This document shows, piece after piece, positions 35,239-43,035 of a stretch of 64,000 bases of DNA. The stretch is from Bacillus sp. ISL-55 (GTDB lineage Bacteria > Bacillota > Bacilli > Bacillales > Cytobacillaceae). How positions within the stretch are numbered: position 1 is the first letter of the stretch; each line of letters opens with the position of its first letter. Under the pieces are notes generated by a model. The model saw only the letters and a program-made list of their open reading frames with translations. It was not told where the DNA came from and did no database searches. The position numbers and the translations under genes were made by a program. The stretch covers positions 118,391 to 182,390 of the forward strand of contig NZ_JAGGQU010000031.1 in assembly GCF_018613155.1 (NCBI RefSeq), given 5' to 3'.

Positions 35239-35654
35239 TGGCCATTTTGACTGCTTCTGCTCATCGAAATGTCCATTAAACCCAACTTATTAGACATTTT
35301 GACTCCTCTTGCTCAACGAAATGTCCATTAAACTCATCTTATTAGACATTTTGCCTTCGCCTTCTACTCAAAATGTCTATTAAATCCATCTTTTTAGACA
35401 TTTTGACCCCTCTTGCTCATCGAAATGTCCATTAAACCCATTTTATTAGACATTTTGCCTTCCCCTTCCCCTCAAAATGTCTATTAAACCCATCTTATTA
35501 GACATTTTGACTCCTCTTGCTCATCGAAATGTCTATTAAACTCATCTTATTAGAAATTTTGCCTTCCCCTTTCCTTCGAAATGTCCATTAAACTCCTCTT
35601 ATTAGACACTTTGGCTTCTTATGCACCTCAAAATGTCTATTAAATCGGGACTTA
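35239..35654. repeat. Tandem array of eight 52-bp units, each with an inverted repeat (array 2)
   Basis: Units begin TAGACATTTTG (or variants) at 35239, 35291, 35343, 35395, 35447, 35499, 35551 and 35603, an exact 52-bp period; a degenerate half-unit precedes the first. The arms AGACATTTTG/CAAAATGTCT are about 15 bases apart and are followed by an ATTAAACCC-like spacer. Two subtypes can be distinguished: a GACTCCTCTTGCTC-type centre with GAAATGTCC (units 1, 2, 4, 6) and a GCCTTCCCCTTCC-type centre with AAAATGTCT (units 3, 5, 8; unit 7 intermediate). No ORF. The array lies between the hit terminator and serC. Confidence 0.95.
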
Positions 35655-35783
35655 CCTAGAGAACTCCCTCAAACTAATTTAATTTTTCTGAAAACATTAG
35701 AATAATGCTTGAATTTCTGGCAGCATGATGATAACTTTAACACATTAAAGACATACCGCAATTAATCTTTCGGGGGGATCCAA

Positions 35784-36866
35784 ATGAAACGAGCTCTCAA
35801 TTTTAATGCTGGTCCGGCTGCATTGCCTAAGGCAGTTTTAGCAAAAGCGGAAAACGAAATGATGAATTACCAGGGCAGCGGCATGGGTGTGATGGAGCTA
35901 AGCCATCGCAGCAAGGAATTCGAAGAAATTAATCAACGTACAAAAAACCTTCTCAGGAATCTGCTCACCATTCCTGATGAATATGAAATTCTATTCCTCC
36001 AGGGTGGTGCAAGTCTGCAGTTTTCAATGGTACCAATGAACCTGCTTGAGGAAGGAGCGACGGCGAGCTATATCTTGACCGGAACATGGTCTGAGAAAGC
36101 ACTAAAGGAAGCTCAGAAAGTTGGAAATGCTGTGATAGCCGCATCTTCCAAAAATGCCAACTATAGATTTATCCCCTGTCCATCAGAATTTGACATTCCA
36201 GCTGAATCTTCCTATCTCCACATCACGACGAATAATACCATTTACGGAACCCAGTGGCATTCTATTCCAGAGCGTCTGTCAGTTCCACTTATTGCTGACA
36301 TGTCCAGTGACATTCTCAGCCGGCCGCTAAATCTATCATCATATGGACTCATTTATGCCGGTGCGCAGAAAAATCTGGGCCCATCCGGTGTCACGGTCGT
36401 CATCATCCATAAAGATTTGCTAAAACGTTCTAGACCAGAACTGCCTTCCATGCTCAATTATCGGGTCCATGCTGATTCCCAATCGCTTTATAACACTCCC
36501 CCTACTTTATCGATTTATTTTCTGATGCTGGTTCTAGAATGGGCCGAAGAGCTGGGCGGGGTAAAACAGCTTGATTTGCTGAGCAAGCAGAAATCGGCAC
36601 TGCTTTATGATGCGATAGACAGAAGCGAAGGGTTTTATACCGGTCATGCCGAAAAAGGAAGCCGTTCACGAATGAATGTCACCTTTACACTCGAAAATGA
36701 CAGCCTGGCTTCGTCCTTCCTACATGAGGCGGAGGAAACCGGCTTTATCGGGCTTGCCGGCCACAGATCCGTCGGGGGCTGCCGAGCATCGATCTATAAC
36801 GCCGTTCCACTTGAAGACGTTGAGAAACTTGCTGACTTTATGAATTCATTCAGGAGCAGAAATTAA
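35784..36866 (+). CDS. serC: Phosphoserine aminotransferase SerC
   Basis: PLP enzyme of 360 residues that converts 3-phosphohydroxypyruvate to phosphoserine in serine synthesis. NFNAGPAALP opens the protein, FLQGGASLQFSMVPMNLL binds the cofactor phosphate, and Lys196 in GAQKNLGPSG is the expected PLP Schiff-base lysine. ATG behind CGGGGGGATC. It is preceded by tandem array 2 and about 130 bp of unique sequence in which no T-box or other leader was recognised. Confidence 0.95.
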   Translation: MKRALNFNAGPAALPKAVLAKAENEMMNYQGSGMGVMELSHRSKEFEEINQRTKNLLRNLLTIPDEYEILFLQGGASLQFSMVPMNLLEEGATASYILTGTWSEKALKEAQKVGNAVIAASSKNANYRFIPCPSEFDIPAESSYLHITTNNTIYGTQWHSIPERLSVPLIADMSSDILSRPLNLSSYGLIYAGAQKNLGPSGVTVVIIHKDLLKRSRPELPSMLNYRVHADSQSLYNTPPTLSIYFLMLVLEWAEELGGVKQLDLLSKQKSALLYDAIDRSEGFYTGHAEKGSRSRMNVTFTLENDSLASSFLHEAEETGFIGLAGHRSVGGCRASIYNAVPLEDVEKLADFMNSFRSRN

Positions 36867-36877
36867 CATATTAATCA

Positions 36878-36905
36878 TTTACTCCATTAAAATATGTGTT
36901 ATAAT
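36878..36905 (+). promoter_or_regulatory. Probable trpP promoter
   Basis: TTTACT (36878-36883), 16 bp, TATAAT (36900-36905), upstream of the trpP leader. Confidence 0.5.
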
Positions 36906-36948
36906 TGGAGAAAGCTTTTCGCTGCAGGCACAGAGAGCACTGCAGGAG

Positions 36949-36985
36949 GAGTACTAGTTAGCTAGAATAGCAGAGGAGAGATGAG
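36949..36985 (+). promoter_or_regulatory. TRAP (MtrB) binding site over the trpP translation start
   Basis: A run of GAG/TAG triplets: GAG 36949, TAG 36955, 36959, 36963 and 36968, GAG 36973, 36978 and 36983, separated by 1-3 bases (an extra GAG occurs at 36933). This is the spacing that the 11-mer tryptophan-binding protein TRAP recognises. The run covers the ribosome binding site and ends 2 bases before the ATG at 36988, so tryptophan-loaded TRAP would block translation, as known for B. subtilis trpP. Confidence 0.85.
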
Positions 36986-36987
36986 AA

Positions 36988-37506
36988 ATGAATACGAAGA
37001 ATCTTGTAGCATTGTCACTTTTAGTGGGGATGGGAGCAGTCTTGCATGTGGTCGTACCCGGTTTTTTTCTAGGGATGAAGCCAGATATGATGCTGACAAT
37101 GATGTTCCTTGGAATCATCCTGTTTCCTGACAAAAAGAGTGTATTATTGGTTGGAGCCGTAACTGGGCTGATTTCAGGATTAACTACTACTTTCCCAGGA
37201 GGCCTTGTTCCGAACATCATTGATAAGCCTGTTACTGCGTTTGTCTTTTTCGGAATCCTGCTGGCACTGAAAAAATTCAAGTTTTCGATTTATACTGCAG
37301 CTGGCCTTACAGCGATTGGAACCATAGTTTCAGGAATTGTTTTCCTTGGTTCTGCCTATTTCCTTGTCGGCCTGCCGGGACCGTTCACTGCATTATTCGC
37401 AGCGGTTGTCCTTCCAGCAGCAGCATTTAACGCTGTTTTCATGGGCATTCTTTATCCTGTGGCAACGAATATTTTTAAAAGAGCAAAGCTCGCTGAAATC
37501 CATTAA
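36988..37506 (+). CDS. trpP: Tryptophan transporter TrpP
   Basis: Membrane protein of 172 residues with five to six helices and the TrpP-family landmarks FLGMKPDMMLTMMFLGI, FPGGLVPNIIDKPVTAF and GLPGPFTALFAAVVLPAA. It is a probable tryptophan importer. The upstream triplet-repeat TRAP site supports the assignment and places it under tryptophan control. It lies between serC and yhaH as in B. subtilis. A hairpin terminator follows. Confidence 0.93.
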   Translation: MNTKNLVALSLLVGMGAVLHVVVPGFFLGMKPDMMLTMMFLGIILFPDKKSVLLVGAVTGLISGLTTTFPGGLVPNIIDKPVTAFVFFGILLALKKFKFSIYTAAGLTAIGTIVSGIVFLGSAYFLVGLPGPFTALFAAVVLPAAAFNAVFMGILYPVATNIFKRAKLAEIH

Positions 37507-37515
37507 AAAATATCT

Positions 37516-37540
37516 GCCCCTGTCTATTACTGACAGGGGC
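37516..37540. terminator. Bidirectional terminator between trpP and the 71-aa gene
   Basis: Nine-bp arms GCCCCTGTC/GACAGGGGC with T-rich flanks on both strands. Confidence 0.8.
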
Positions 37541-37550
37541 TCTGTTTTGT

Positions 37551-37766
37551 CTATTGGAATGTGTAAAAGATAATCCCGATCAATAAGAAAATTGCTCCTC
37601 CCCCTGCCAGAGTTCCTGCTCTCTTCCGCAGAAGCGCCTTGGGAGGATACATACCTGGCTTCTTTAACGCAAGGAGATGATGGACAGCCCCCACAAAGAA
37701 AGCAACGCTGATGAGAAATATCACACTTGTAAAAATCTCGACTCCCCTCCTCTCCTTCCTGAACAT
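37551..37766 (-). CDS. Small two-helix membrane protein of unknown function
   Basis: The frame has up to 71 residues and two membrane helices (about residues 12-32 and 51-70) linked by a basic loop, KKPGMYPPKALLRKRAG. It is not recognised as a named family. The start is unclear. The in-frame ATG at 37766 has no ribosome binding site, whereas a strong AGGAGGGG motif lies inside the frame about 7 bp before an ATT codon (residue 11). Initiation at that ATT, or at a GTG four codons further on, is possible. Convergent with trpP. Confidence 0.6.
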   Translation of the reverse strand: MFRKERRGVEIFTSVIFLISVAFFVGAVHHLLALKKPGMYPPKALLRKRAGTLAGGGAIFLLIGIIFYTFQ

Positions 37767-37916
37767 GACCTTACTACATTTTTATGCCTGTTAATTTAAG
37801 GCTATGAAGCTAATAACGTTTATTTGTGCGAGAATAGGAAATTAAATATAGAAGAAAAGAGGAATCGCGATTCATTTGGAGAACTTATACAGAAAAATTG
37901 ATGAGGTGGTCAAAGC

Positions 37917-38288
37917 ATGAATGCGAAGAAAGTTTTATCAGGAATGGTTATAGGTGGTGTTGTAGCAGGTATTGCAACACTGCTGGCAGCTCCAAAATCA
38001 GGATATGAAACGAGAAGAACTCTTTTAGCCAATAAAAATGAATACATTGGATCCATTAAGGATATCAAGGATTCCGCTGTTGAATTGAAAAACACAGTGG
38101 CCACTGCTTCAAAAGAAGGAAAAGAATCTATCCAAACATTTATCACCGATGTAAAGACGGCTATCTTTGAGTGGAAGCTTGCAACCGAAGAAAACAAGAA
38201 AGGTCTTCAGGCAGATGTATTGGAACTTGAAGATACAATTAAAGACCTGGAAACTGAATTGGCGGCAGCTAATTCAAAAGAAAAGTAG
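37917..38288 (+). CDS. yhaH: YtxH-domain protein YhaH
   Basis: Protein of 123 residues. A glycine-rich N-terminal helix (KKVLSGMVIGGVVAGIATLLAAPKSG) anchors it to the membrane and is the YtxH signature; a long charged, mostly helical tail follows. B. subtilis YhaH occupies the same place next to trpP and scoC and is linked to general stress; function unknown. ATG behind GATGAGGTGG. A perfect 12-bp palindrome GAATCGCGATTC lies 44 bp upstream. Confidence 0.87.
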   Translation: MNAKKVLSGMVIGGVVAGIATLLAAPKSGYETRRTLLANKNEYIGSIKDIKDSAVELKNTVATASKEGKESIQTFITDVKTAIFEWKLATEENKKGLQADVLELEDTIKDLETELAAANSKEK

Positions 38289-38296
38289 TCAGGAAC

Positions 38297-38337
38297 AATC
38301 CTTCCCCTTAAGTAAAATTTTTCCGGCGGGAAGGATT
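38297..38337 (+). terminator. Terminator of yhaH
   Basis: Arms AATCCTTCCC/GGGAAGGATT with a 21-base loop, then a T-rich tail. Confidence 0.75.
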
Positions 38338-38529
38338 TTCTTTTTTTATCCAGAAAGATATATTATGCAAATGGCGTTTTTGTATTGATAATGGAAAAAT
38401 TACATAAAAAAATGCCCGACTTTAGATGGAATTTAACAAATTCAAAAAATTTTGTAAATTTATATCTTTATTAATTTTTGTTTTATTGGCATAATGAAAA
38501 TAGAAACAATAAAGTAGGTGAATATGAGA

Positions 38530-39105
38530 ATGGGAGATAAAAATTATTCTATGAAAGAAGCAATGATATTTAGCCAGAGAATTGCCCAGTTGAGTAAGGC
38601 CCTTTGGAAGTCTGTTGAGAAGGACTGGCAGCAATGGATCAAACCATTCGACCTGAATATCAATGAGCACCATATTTTATGGATTGCTTATCATTTGAAT
38701 GGAGCTTCGATTTCCGATGTGGCAAAATTTGGTGTCATGCATGTTTCCACTGCTTTCAACTTTTCCAAAAAGCTTGAGGAACGTGGTTATTTGAAGTTTT
38801 CCAAGAAGGAAAGCGACAAGAGAAATACGTATATCCAGCTTACTGAAGAAGGCGAACGTATATTGCTCGCTTTAATGGAAAACTATGAGCCAGATTCTAA
38901 TGCCGTTTTTTCAGGAGCCATGCCACTGAAGGAACTATATGGAAAGTTTCCGGACATCATTGAAATCATGGCCATTGTCCGTAATATTTATGGCGATGAC
39001 TTTATGGAAATATTCGAAAAGTCTTTTTCGAATATCGACAGCAAGTTTTCTGACCAAGACGGTACGCTTAAAAAAATAGATCCAGCCGAAAAGGAGTATG
39101 CTTAA
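38530..39105 (+). CDS. scoC: MarR-family transition-state regulator ScoC (Hpr)
   Basis: Protein of 191 residues. The winged-helix core [40 protein letters not shown] and [20 protein letters not shown] agrees almost residue for residue with remembered B. subtilis Hpr/ScoC, a repressor of extracellular protease and sporulation genes. The ATG at 38530 is 8 bp after AGGTGA; earlier in-frame ATG and GTG codons overlap the site. The C-terminal tail is shorter than in B. subtilis. Confidence 0.94.
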   Translation: MGDKNYSMKEAMIFSQRIAQLSKALWKSVEKDWQQWIKPFDLNINEHHILWIAYHLNGASISDVAKFGVMHVSTAFNFSKKLEERGYLKFSKKESDKRNTYIQLTEEGERILLALMENYEPDSNAVFSGAMPLKELYGKFPDIIEIMAIVRNIYGDDFMEIFEKSFSNIDSKFSDQDGTLKKIDPAEKEYA

Positions 39106-39442
39106 TACTATATGTATAATGCAACTTCAACAATAGAGGAAGGATAACCCCTAAGTGCTGCCAACTTGTCCACTTCCTCTGGCTGTAGCTTTTGGCTGGA
39201 GTTCAGCTAAAATCATCTTATAAAGCGGAAGAATGAACATAAACCCCTCCGCTTTTTGTTCTTCCCATGGTTTGCTCATTCCCTCACATTTCTAAGCTCG
39301 CTCATAGTTTGGCAAATCTGATTTTCCTTTCAACCCTCCTGCAACAAATAACTAGCTATATGCCTTATCAAATAACTATCTTTTTCTTAAAATATTTGTT
39401 ATTGTATTTAAGATAAAAAGATTGCTAAGGAGGGATTCTTCG
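39106..39442 (+). other. Intergenic stretch downstream of scoC with two hairpins
   Basis: No convincing ORF. Two hairpins are visible on the plus strand: AGAGGAAG/CTTCCTCT (39135-39180, 30-base loop) and AAAGCGGA/TCCGCTTT (39222-39255), the latter followed by TTTGTT as a probable terminator for scoC or for a short RNA. The remainder up to the ribosome binding site of the next gene is AT-rich and featureless. Confidence 0.5.
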
Positions 39443-39631
39443 ATGATCTCCATTTTATTCGTGTTTGTTCTTTTTGCTACTTTCATTCTTTTCTATATAA
39501 ATAAGCTTACAGATTCCCTCTGCATCCAGAAGGAAATACCTGAAGACAAACATGCGAAAATATTCAGGACGATCAATATTTTAGTTACAATTCTGCTAAT
39601 TTCATCATTCGTTGAAATTTTGTATACGTGA
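39443..39631 (+). CDS. Small two-helix membrane protein of unknown function
   Basis: Protein of 62 residues starting at the ATG at 39443, 8 bp behind AAGGAGGG. Two hydrophobic helices (about 2-20 and 43-60) are joined by a polar loop with a Cys (TDSLCIQKEIPEDKHAKIF). No family recognised. It is followed within 10 bp by extragenic element copy C. Confidence 0.65.
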   Translation: MISILFVFVLFATFILFYINKLTDSLCIQKEIPEDKHAKIFRTINILVTILLISSFVEILYT

Positions 39632-39638
39632 CTACATA

Positions 39639-39830
39639 GAAAAGCGCAAGCCTCTTGGTCCGCTCGACAAGCGGTGGAGGTCCTGATGGTGAAGTCGCTC
39701 TTTTACTTCACCGCCAGGACTGAAATAGAAATGTATAGCTGACTGCTCTGAAGGACCCTGAACAAAACGTCTCGAGGAGTTGAGACGCAGCTAGACGAGC
39801 GACTCAAGGGTTTTAGCGCTGGAGCTGGAC
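39639..39830 (+). repeat. Interspersed extragenic element, copy C (long form, diverged)
   Basis: Starts GAAAAGCGCAAGCC, contains the GTGAAGTCGCTCTTTTACTTC hairpin module (arms slightly decayed), and ends TTTTAGCGCTGGAGCTGGAC. Plus orientation, right after the 62-aa gene. Confidence 0.8.
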
Positions 39831-39871
39831 ATTTCTCGAAGCAGAAATAAGAAAATACTATTACATAAATT

Positions 39872-39897
39872 AAGCGGTGAGGCTTCCCTCACCGCTT
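39872..39897. terminator. Hairpin terminator between copy C and the yjcZ cluster
   Basis: Eleven-bp arms AAGCGGTGAGG/CCTCACCGCTT with T5 on the plus strand; it separates convergent transcripts. Confidence 0.75.
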
Positions 39898-39965
39898 TTT
39901 ATTATCAGAATTGATGAAGCATTTTTAATGATTAAGGCATGCAGAAAGCATCGCCTCATTGATGC

Positions 39966-40058
39966 TTACAGCCAAGATGCACCGATGATGATTAACAGAA
40001 TGAACAAGACCACGACCAATGCAAAGCCGCCGCCGTATCCATGTCCTCCTCCAGACAT
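39966..40058 (-). CDS. YjcZ-type sporulation mini-protein 1
   Basis: Protein of 30 residues read from the ATG at 40058 behind AAAGGAGGAAC. A Gly/Tyr-rich head ([11 protein letters not shown]) is followed by one membrane helix [19 protein letters not shown], the hallmark of the tiny transmembrane YjcZ family expressed during sporulation in Bacilli. It is one of three similar genes in a row. Confidence 0.85.
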   Translation of the reverse strand: MSGGGHGYGGGFALVVVLFILLIIIGASWL

Positions 40059-40110
40059 TGAGGTTCCTCCTTTCTGCTCTAGGAACTTGCCTTAAAATCG
40101 TTGTTCAGAA

Positions 40111-40138
40111 GCATGGGGGGGCCAAATGTCCCCCATGC
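40111..40138 (-). terminator. Hairpin after YjcZ-type gene 2
   Basis: Nine-bp arms GCATGGGGG/CCCCCATGC; only a weak T tract on the minus strand. Confidence 0.5.
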
Positions 40139-40152
40139 TCTTTACTCAGAGA

Positions 40153-40236
40153 TTAAAGCCAAGCTGCACCCACGATGATTAACAGAATGAATAACACGAC
40201 AATTAACGCGAAGCCGCCGCCGTATCCTGCACCCAT
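40153..40236 (-). CDS. YjcZ-type sporulation mini-protein 2
   Basis: Protein of 27 residues from the ATG at 40236 behind GGAGGTGTTA: MGAGYGGG head and the helix [19 protein letters not shown]. Nearly identical in the helix to its two neighbours, indicating tandem duplication. Confidence 0.85.
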   Translation of the reverse strand: MGAGYGGGFALIVVLFILLIIVGAAWL

Positions 40237-40329
40237 ATTAACACCTCCTTCCAAAGTGGTTATGGTATCTTATTCAAGTAATGTCGTTTCCGCATAGGCA
40301 ACTATCCTGCATTCCTTGCATTTTGTTGA

Positions 40330-40410
40330 TTACAGGTATGCTGCACCTACAACGATCAGCAAGATAAACAGGACAACGATTAACGCAAAGCCTGAATTAT
40401 AGTGGCCCAT
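40330..40410 (-). CDS. YjcZ-type sporulation mini-protein 3
   Basis: Protein of 26 residues from the ATG at 40410 behind GGAGGTAGTTGA: MGHYNSG head and the helix [19 protein letters not shown]. The head is not glycine-rich, unlike copies 1 and 2. Each copy has its own ribosome binding site and about 90 bp of separate upstream sequence. Confidence 0.85.
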   Translation of the reverse strand: MGHYNSGFALIVVLFILLIVVGAAYL

Positions 40411-40602
40411 TATCAACTACCTCCTTTTTTCTCTTCTCTACATCGTATGCACAGTCGAACAAACGGTATAGATATTAGCCCATCTCAATAAATAACCAGT
40501 AATATCCATTAGTTATTTTTTGTGGAATATTGAAATTATGTTATAGTAGAGTTTGTGGATTAAAAACGGCCACTAGAATTTTCTGTTTAGGAGATGTTCA
40601 CC

Positions 40603-41487
40603 ATGAAAAAAATGATAATTTCCCTCACGGTTGCAGCCGGAGTAATGGGACTAGGTGCATGCAGCAACGATAATGCTGATTCTTCAGAAGTCATCGTTGA
40701 GTCGAAGGCAGGCAACATTACTAAAGAAGAGCTTTACCAATCCATGAAGGAAAAGTATGGAGAGCAAGCACTTCAAGAATTGCTTTACCAAAAGGTACTT
40801 GCGGAAAATTATGAAGTGACTGATAAAGAGGTTGAGGAAAAAGTGGCCGAGCTTAAGGAAGAACTTGGAGAGAACTTCGAGCTAGTCCTACAGCAGAACC
40901 AGCTTAAAGACGAGGAAGAATTAAAAGAAGTCCTTAAAGACCAGCTTTTAATGGAAAAAGCTGCGCTTAAAGATGTAAAGGTCAGCGAAGAAGAAGTTAA
41001 GAAGCGTTACGAAGAGTACAAGCCAGAAATCAAAGCCAGCCATATCCTTGTAAAAGATGAAAAGACTGCACAGGAAGTAAAGAAAAAGCTTGATGAAGGT
41101 GCAAAGTTTGAAGACCTTGCGAAAGAGTATTCTCAAGACCCTGGTTCAGCTGCACAAGGCGGAGACCTTGGATTCTTTGGCCCTGGAAAGATGGTTCCTG
41201 AATTCGAAGAGGCAGCTTATGCCCTTGAAGTAAATAAAATCAGCGATCCTGTACAATCACAGCACGGCTTCCACATCATCAAGGTGACTGAGAAGAAAGA
41301 AAAAGAATCTTACGAAAAAATGAAGGACGAGCTCGAGTATGAGTTGAAACTAGCTCAGCTAGACTCTAACAAGATTCAAGAGGTTCTAAAGCGTGAGCTT
41401 GATGCTGCTAATGTAAAAATCAAGGATAAAGACCTTAAAGGCGCTGCTGAATTCCCAGAAGCAGAAGCCCAAACACAACCGCAATAA
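40603..41487 (+). CDS. prsA: Foldase lipoprotein PrsA
   Basis: Extracytoplasmic peptidyl-prolyl isomerase/chaperone of 294 residues that helps secreted proteins fold at the membrane-wall interface. The signal peptide ends in lipobox LGAC, with Cys20 as the lipidated residue. A parvulin domain begins at KASHILVKDEKTAQEV and includes FEDLAKEYSQDPGSA, GGDLGFFGPGKMVPEFE and QSQHGFHIIKV. The tail is acidic and proline-poor. ATG at 40603 behind TTTAGGAGATG. A possible promoter TTGTGG-N16-TATAGT precedes it. Confidence 0.95.
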   Translation: MKKMIISLTVAAGVMGLGACSNDNADSSEVIVESKAGNITKEELYQSMKEKYGEQALQELLYQKVLAENYEVTDKEVEEKVAELKEELGENFELVLQQNQLKDEEELKEVLKDQLLMEKAALKDVKVSEEEVKKRYEEYKPEIKASHILVKDEKTAQEVKKKLDEGAKFEDLAKEYSQDPGSAAQGGDLGFFGPGKMVPEFEEAAYALEVNKISDPVQSQHGFHIIKVTEKKEKESYEKMKDELEYELKLAQLDSNKIQEVLKRELDAANVKIKDKDLKGAAEFPEAEAQTQPQ

Positions 41488-41607
41488 GAAGAGCGGAAGC
41501 GCCTTGTCCAGCCCTGACAAGCGCTGGAGGTCCTGACAGTGAAGTCGTTCTTTGACTTCATTGGCAGGACTGAAGCGACTCGAAGGGCTAGGCGCTGAAG
41601 CTGGACA
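41488..41607 (+). repeat. Interspersed extragenic element, copy D (compact form)
   Basis: It starts at the base after the prsA stop: GAAGAGCGGAAGCGCC, then GACAAGCGCTGGAGGTCC, the GTGAAGTCGTTCTTTGACTTC hairpin module, and the GGGCTAGGCGCTGAAGCTGG end. Confidence 0.85.
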
Positions 41608-41645
41608 ATTATCAAAGTTGAAATTATACAAATTCTGATATAGTG

Positions 41646-41682
41646 AAAAACACTGGCTCCAGTATTGGAGACCAGTGTTTTT
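41646..41682. terminator. Bidirectional terminator between prsA and yhaL
   Basis: Arms AAAAACACTGG/CCAGTGTTTTT extended by TCC/GGA; T8 on the plus strand. Confidence 0.85.
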
Positions 41683-41683
41683 T

Positions 41684-41866
41684 TTATGCTTCCGCCGAAT
41701 GTTCACGTCGTTCCTTTTCCCGCTCAAGACGCTTCATATAAAGCTCGCCCTCACGTTCGATGCTTTCCATTTCTTCTTTTCGTTCTTCTTTCCCTGTTTT
41801 CACTGCCATGAAGGCACTGAATACGATCCCTGCTGCGACTGCTATTACCCAGATTGGAATTGACAT
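41684..41866 (-). CDS. yhaL: Sporulation protein YhaL-like
   Basis: Protein of 60 residues. One N-terminal membrane helix (IPIWVIAVAAGIVFSAFMAV) is followed by a charged helical tail (EREGELYMKRLEREKERRE). Size, architecture and location between prsA and yhaM agree with B. subtilis YhaL, a sporulation-associated protein. The ATG at 41866 has an ATGGAGGGTATGAAG ribosome binding site; a further upstream Met (41899) does not. Confidence 0.8.
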   Translation of the reverse strand: MSIPIWVIAVAAGIVFSAFMAVKTGKEERKEEMESIEREGELYMKRLEREKERREHSAEA

Positions 41867-41977
41867 TTCTTCATACCCTCCATTTAAAAGGTTGTCCAAA
41901 TTGAACTCTTACAGTATTAATATGAGATTTAATCTAAAATATGCCTCAGGAGGTTAAAAAGATAAAAAACAAAAAGA

Positions 41978-42002
41978 CCCCCTCCACAGAATTGGAGTGA
42001 GG
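41978..42002 (-). terminator. Terminator of the yhaONM operon
   Basis: Arms CCCCCTCCA/TGGAGTGAGG (one mismatch) and TCTTTTTG on the minus strand after the yhaM stop. Confidence 0.7.
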
Positions 42003-42014
42003 CCATTTTTGCTT

Positions 42015-42959
42015 TTACTTATGGAATACAGGCTTGTAAAAGGACCGGTTATCAAGCGCGAATACTCTTTCGGAGAACTCGCCTGGTTTAACTCTGGCAA
42101 GCGCACGGTCGAGCATATTCATTTTTGCATCAAGATTATCGATGTAATGCAGAATTTCAGCCTCTTTAATCATCGGTGGTTTCGGGCTGCCCCACTCTGC
42201 TTTCCCGTGGTGAGACAATACCATATGCTGAAGTATGACTACTTCCTCACCGCTGATGCCTAGTTCATCGGCCGCCTTGCCAATTTCATTGACCATGATG
42301 GATATATGTCCGAGCAAATTCCCTTCAACCGTGTAAGTTGTTGAAATCGGGCCGGAAAGCTCAAAGACCTTTCCTAAATCATGAAGGATAACCCCCGCAT
42401 ACAAAAGATCCTTATCAAGGCTTGGATATAGTGTTGCGATCGATTTCGCAAGGTCCAGCATGGAGACAACGTGATATGCAAGTCCTGAAACAAATTCATG
42501 ATGGTTCTTTGTTGCCGCAGGATATTCCATGAATGCATTAATATGCTTTTTCAAAAGGTGTCTCGTGACCCTCTGGATATTAGGGTTCTTCATTTCGAAA
42601 ATATATTGGGTGAGCTTGCTGCTCATTTCATCCTGACTGACAGGGGCTGTTTCAAGAAAATCAGATAGTTTCACAGAGTCAGCTGTCGAAGAAGGCCTGA
42701 TTTGCCTGATTTTCAACTGGTTTCGCCCTCGGTAGTTCTGAATATCTCCCTGGACTTTTACAATGCTTTCAGCACTGTAAGTACTTTCATCTTCATCAGA
42801 TACATCCCAAAGCTTTGCTTCGATTTCCCCGCTCTGGTCCTGGAGGACGAGTGTCAAAAACGGCTTCCCATTACTGGCAATCCCTTTTGACGAGTGCTTG
42901 ATCAATAAAAATAATTCTACCTGGTCCCCTGTTTCGTGATTCAAAATTCCTTTATTCAT
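42015..42959 (-). CDS. yhaM: 3'-5' exoribonuclease YhaM
   Basis: Protein of 314 residues. An N-terminal OB-fold for nucleic acid binding ([31 protein letters not shown]) is followed by an HD phosphohydrolase domain with HDLGKVFEL and [10 protein letters not shown] metal sites. YhaM degrades RNA, and single-stranded DNA, in the 3'-5' direction. ATG behind AGGAGAGGGCGG. It lies 76 bp after yhaN with no terminator between, so it is likely in one transcript with yhaO and yhaN. Confidence 0.93.
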   Translation of the reverse strand: MNKGILNHETGDQVELFLLIKHSSKGIASNGKPFLTLVLQDQSGEIEAKLWDVSDEDESTYSAESIVKVQGDIQNYRGRNQLKIRQIRPSSTADSVKLSDFLETAPVSQDEMSSKLTQYIFEMKNPNIQRVTRHLLKKHINAFMEYPAATKNHHEFVSGLAYHVVSMLDLAKSIATLYPSLDKDLLYAGVILHDLGKVFELSGPISTTYTVEGNLLGHISIMVNEIGKAADELGISGEEVVILQHMVLSHHGKAEWGSPKPPMIKEAEILHYIDNLDAKMNMLDRALARVKPGEFSERVFALDNRSFYKPVFHK

Positions 42960-43035
42960 AGTTAACCGCCCTCTCCTCTCTGCAACAGTATAACATACAG
43001 AGTCTATTGTCTCTGATTCTCAAACCATGGCATTT

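Noticed and set aside
35239..35654. CRISPR array or coding tandem repeats
   Set aside because: Units are contiguous without spacers. A 52-bp period is not a multiple of three and no ORF runs through.
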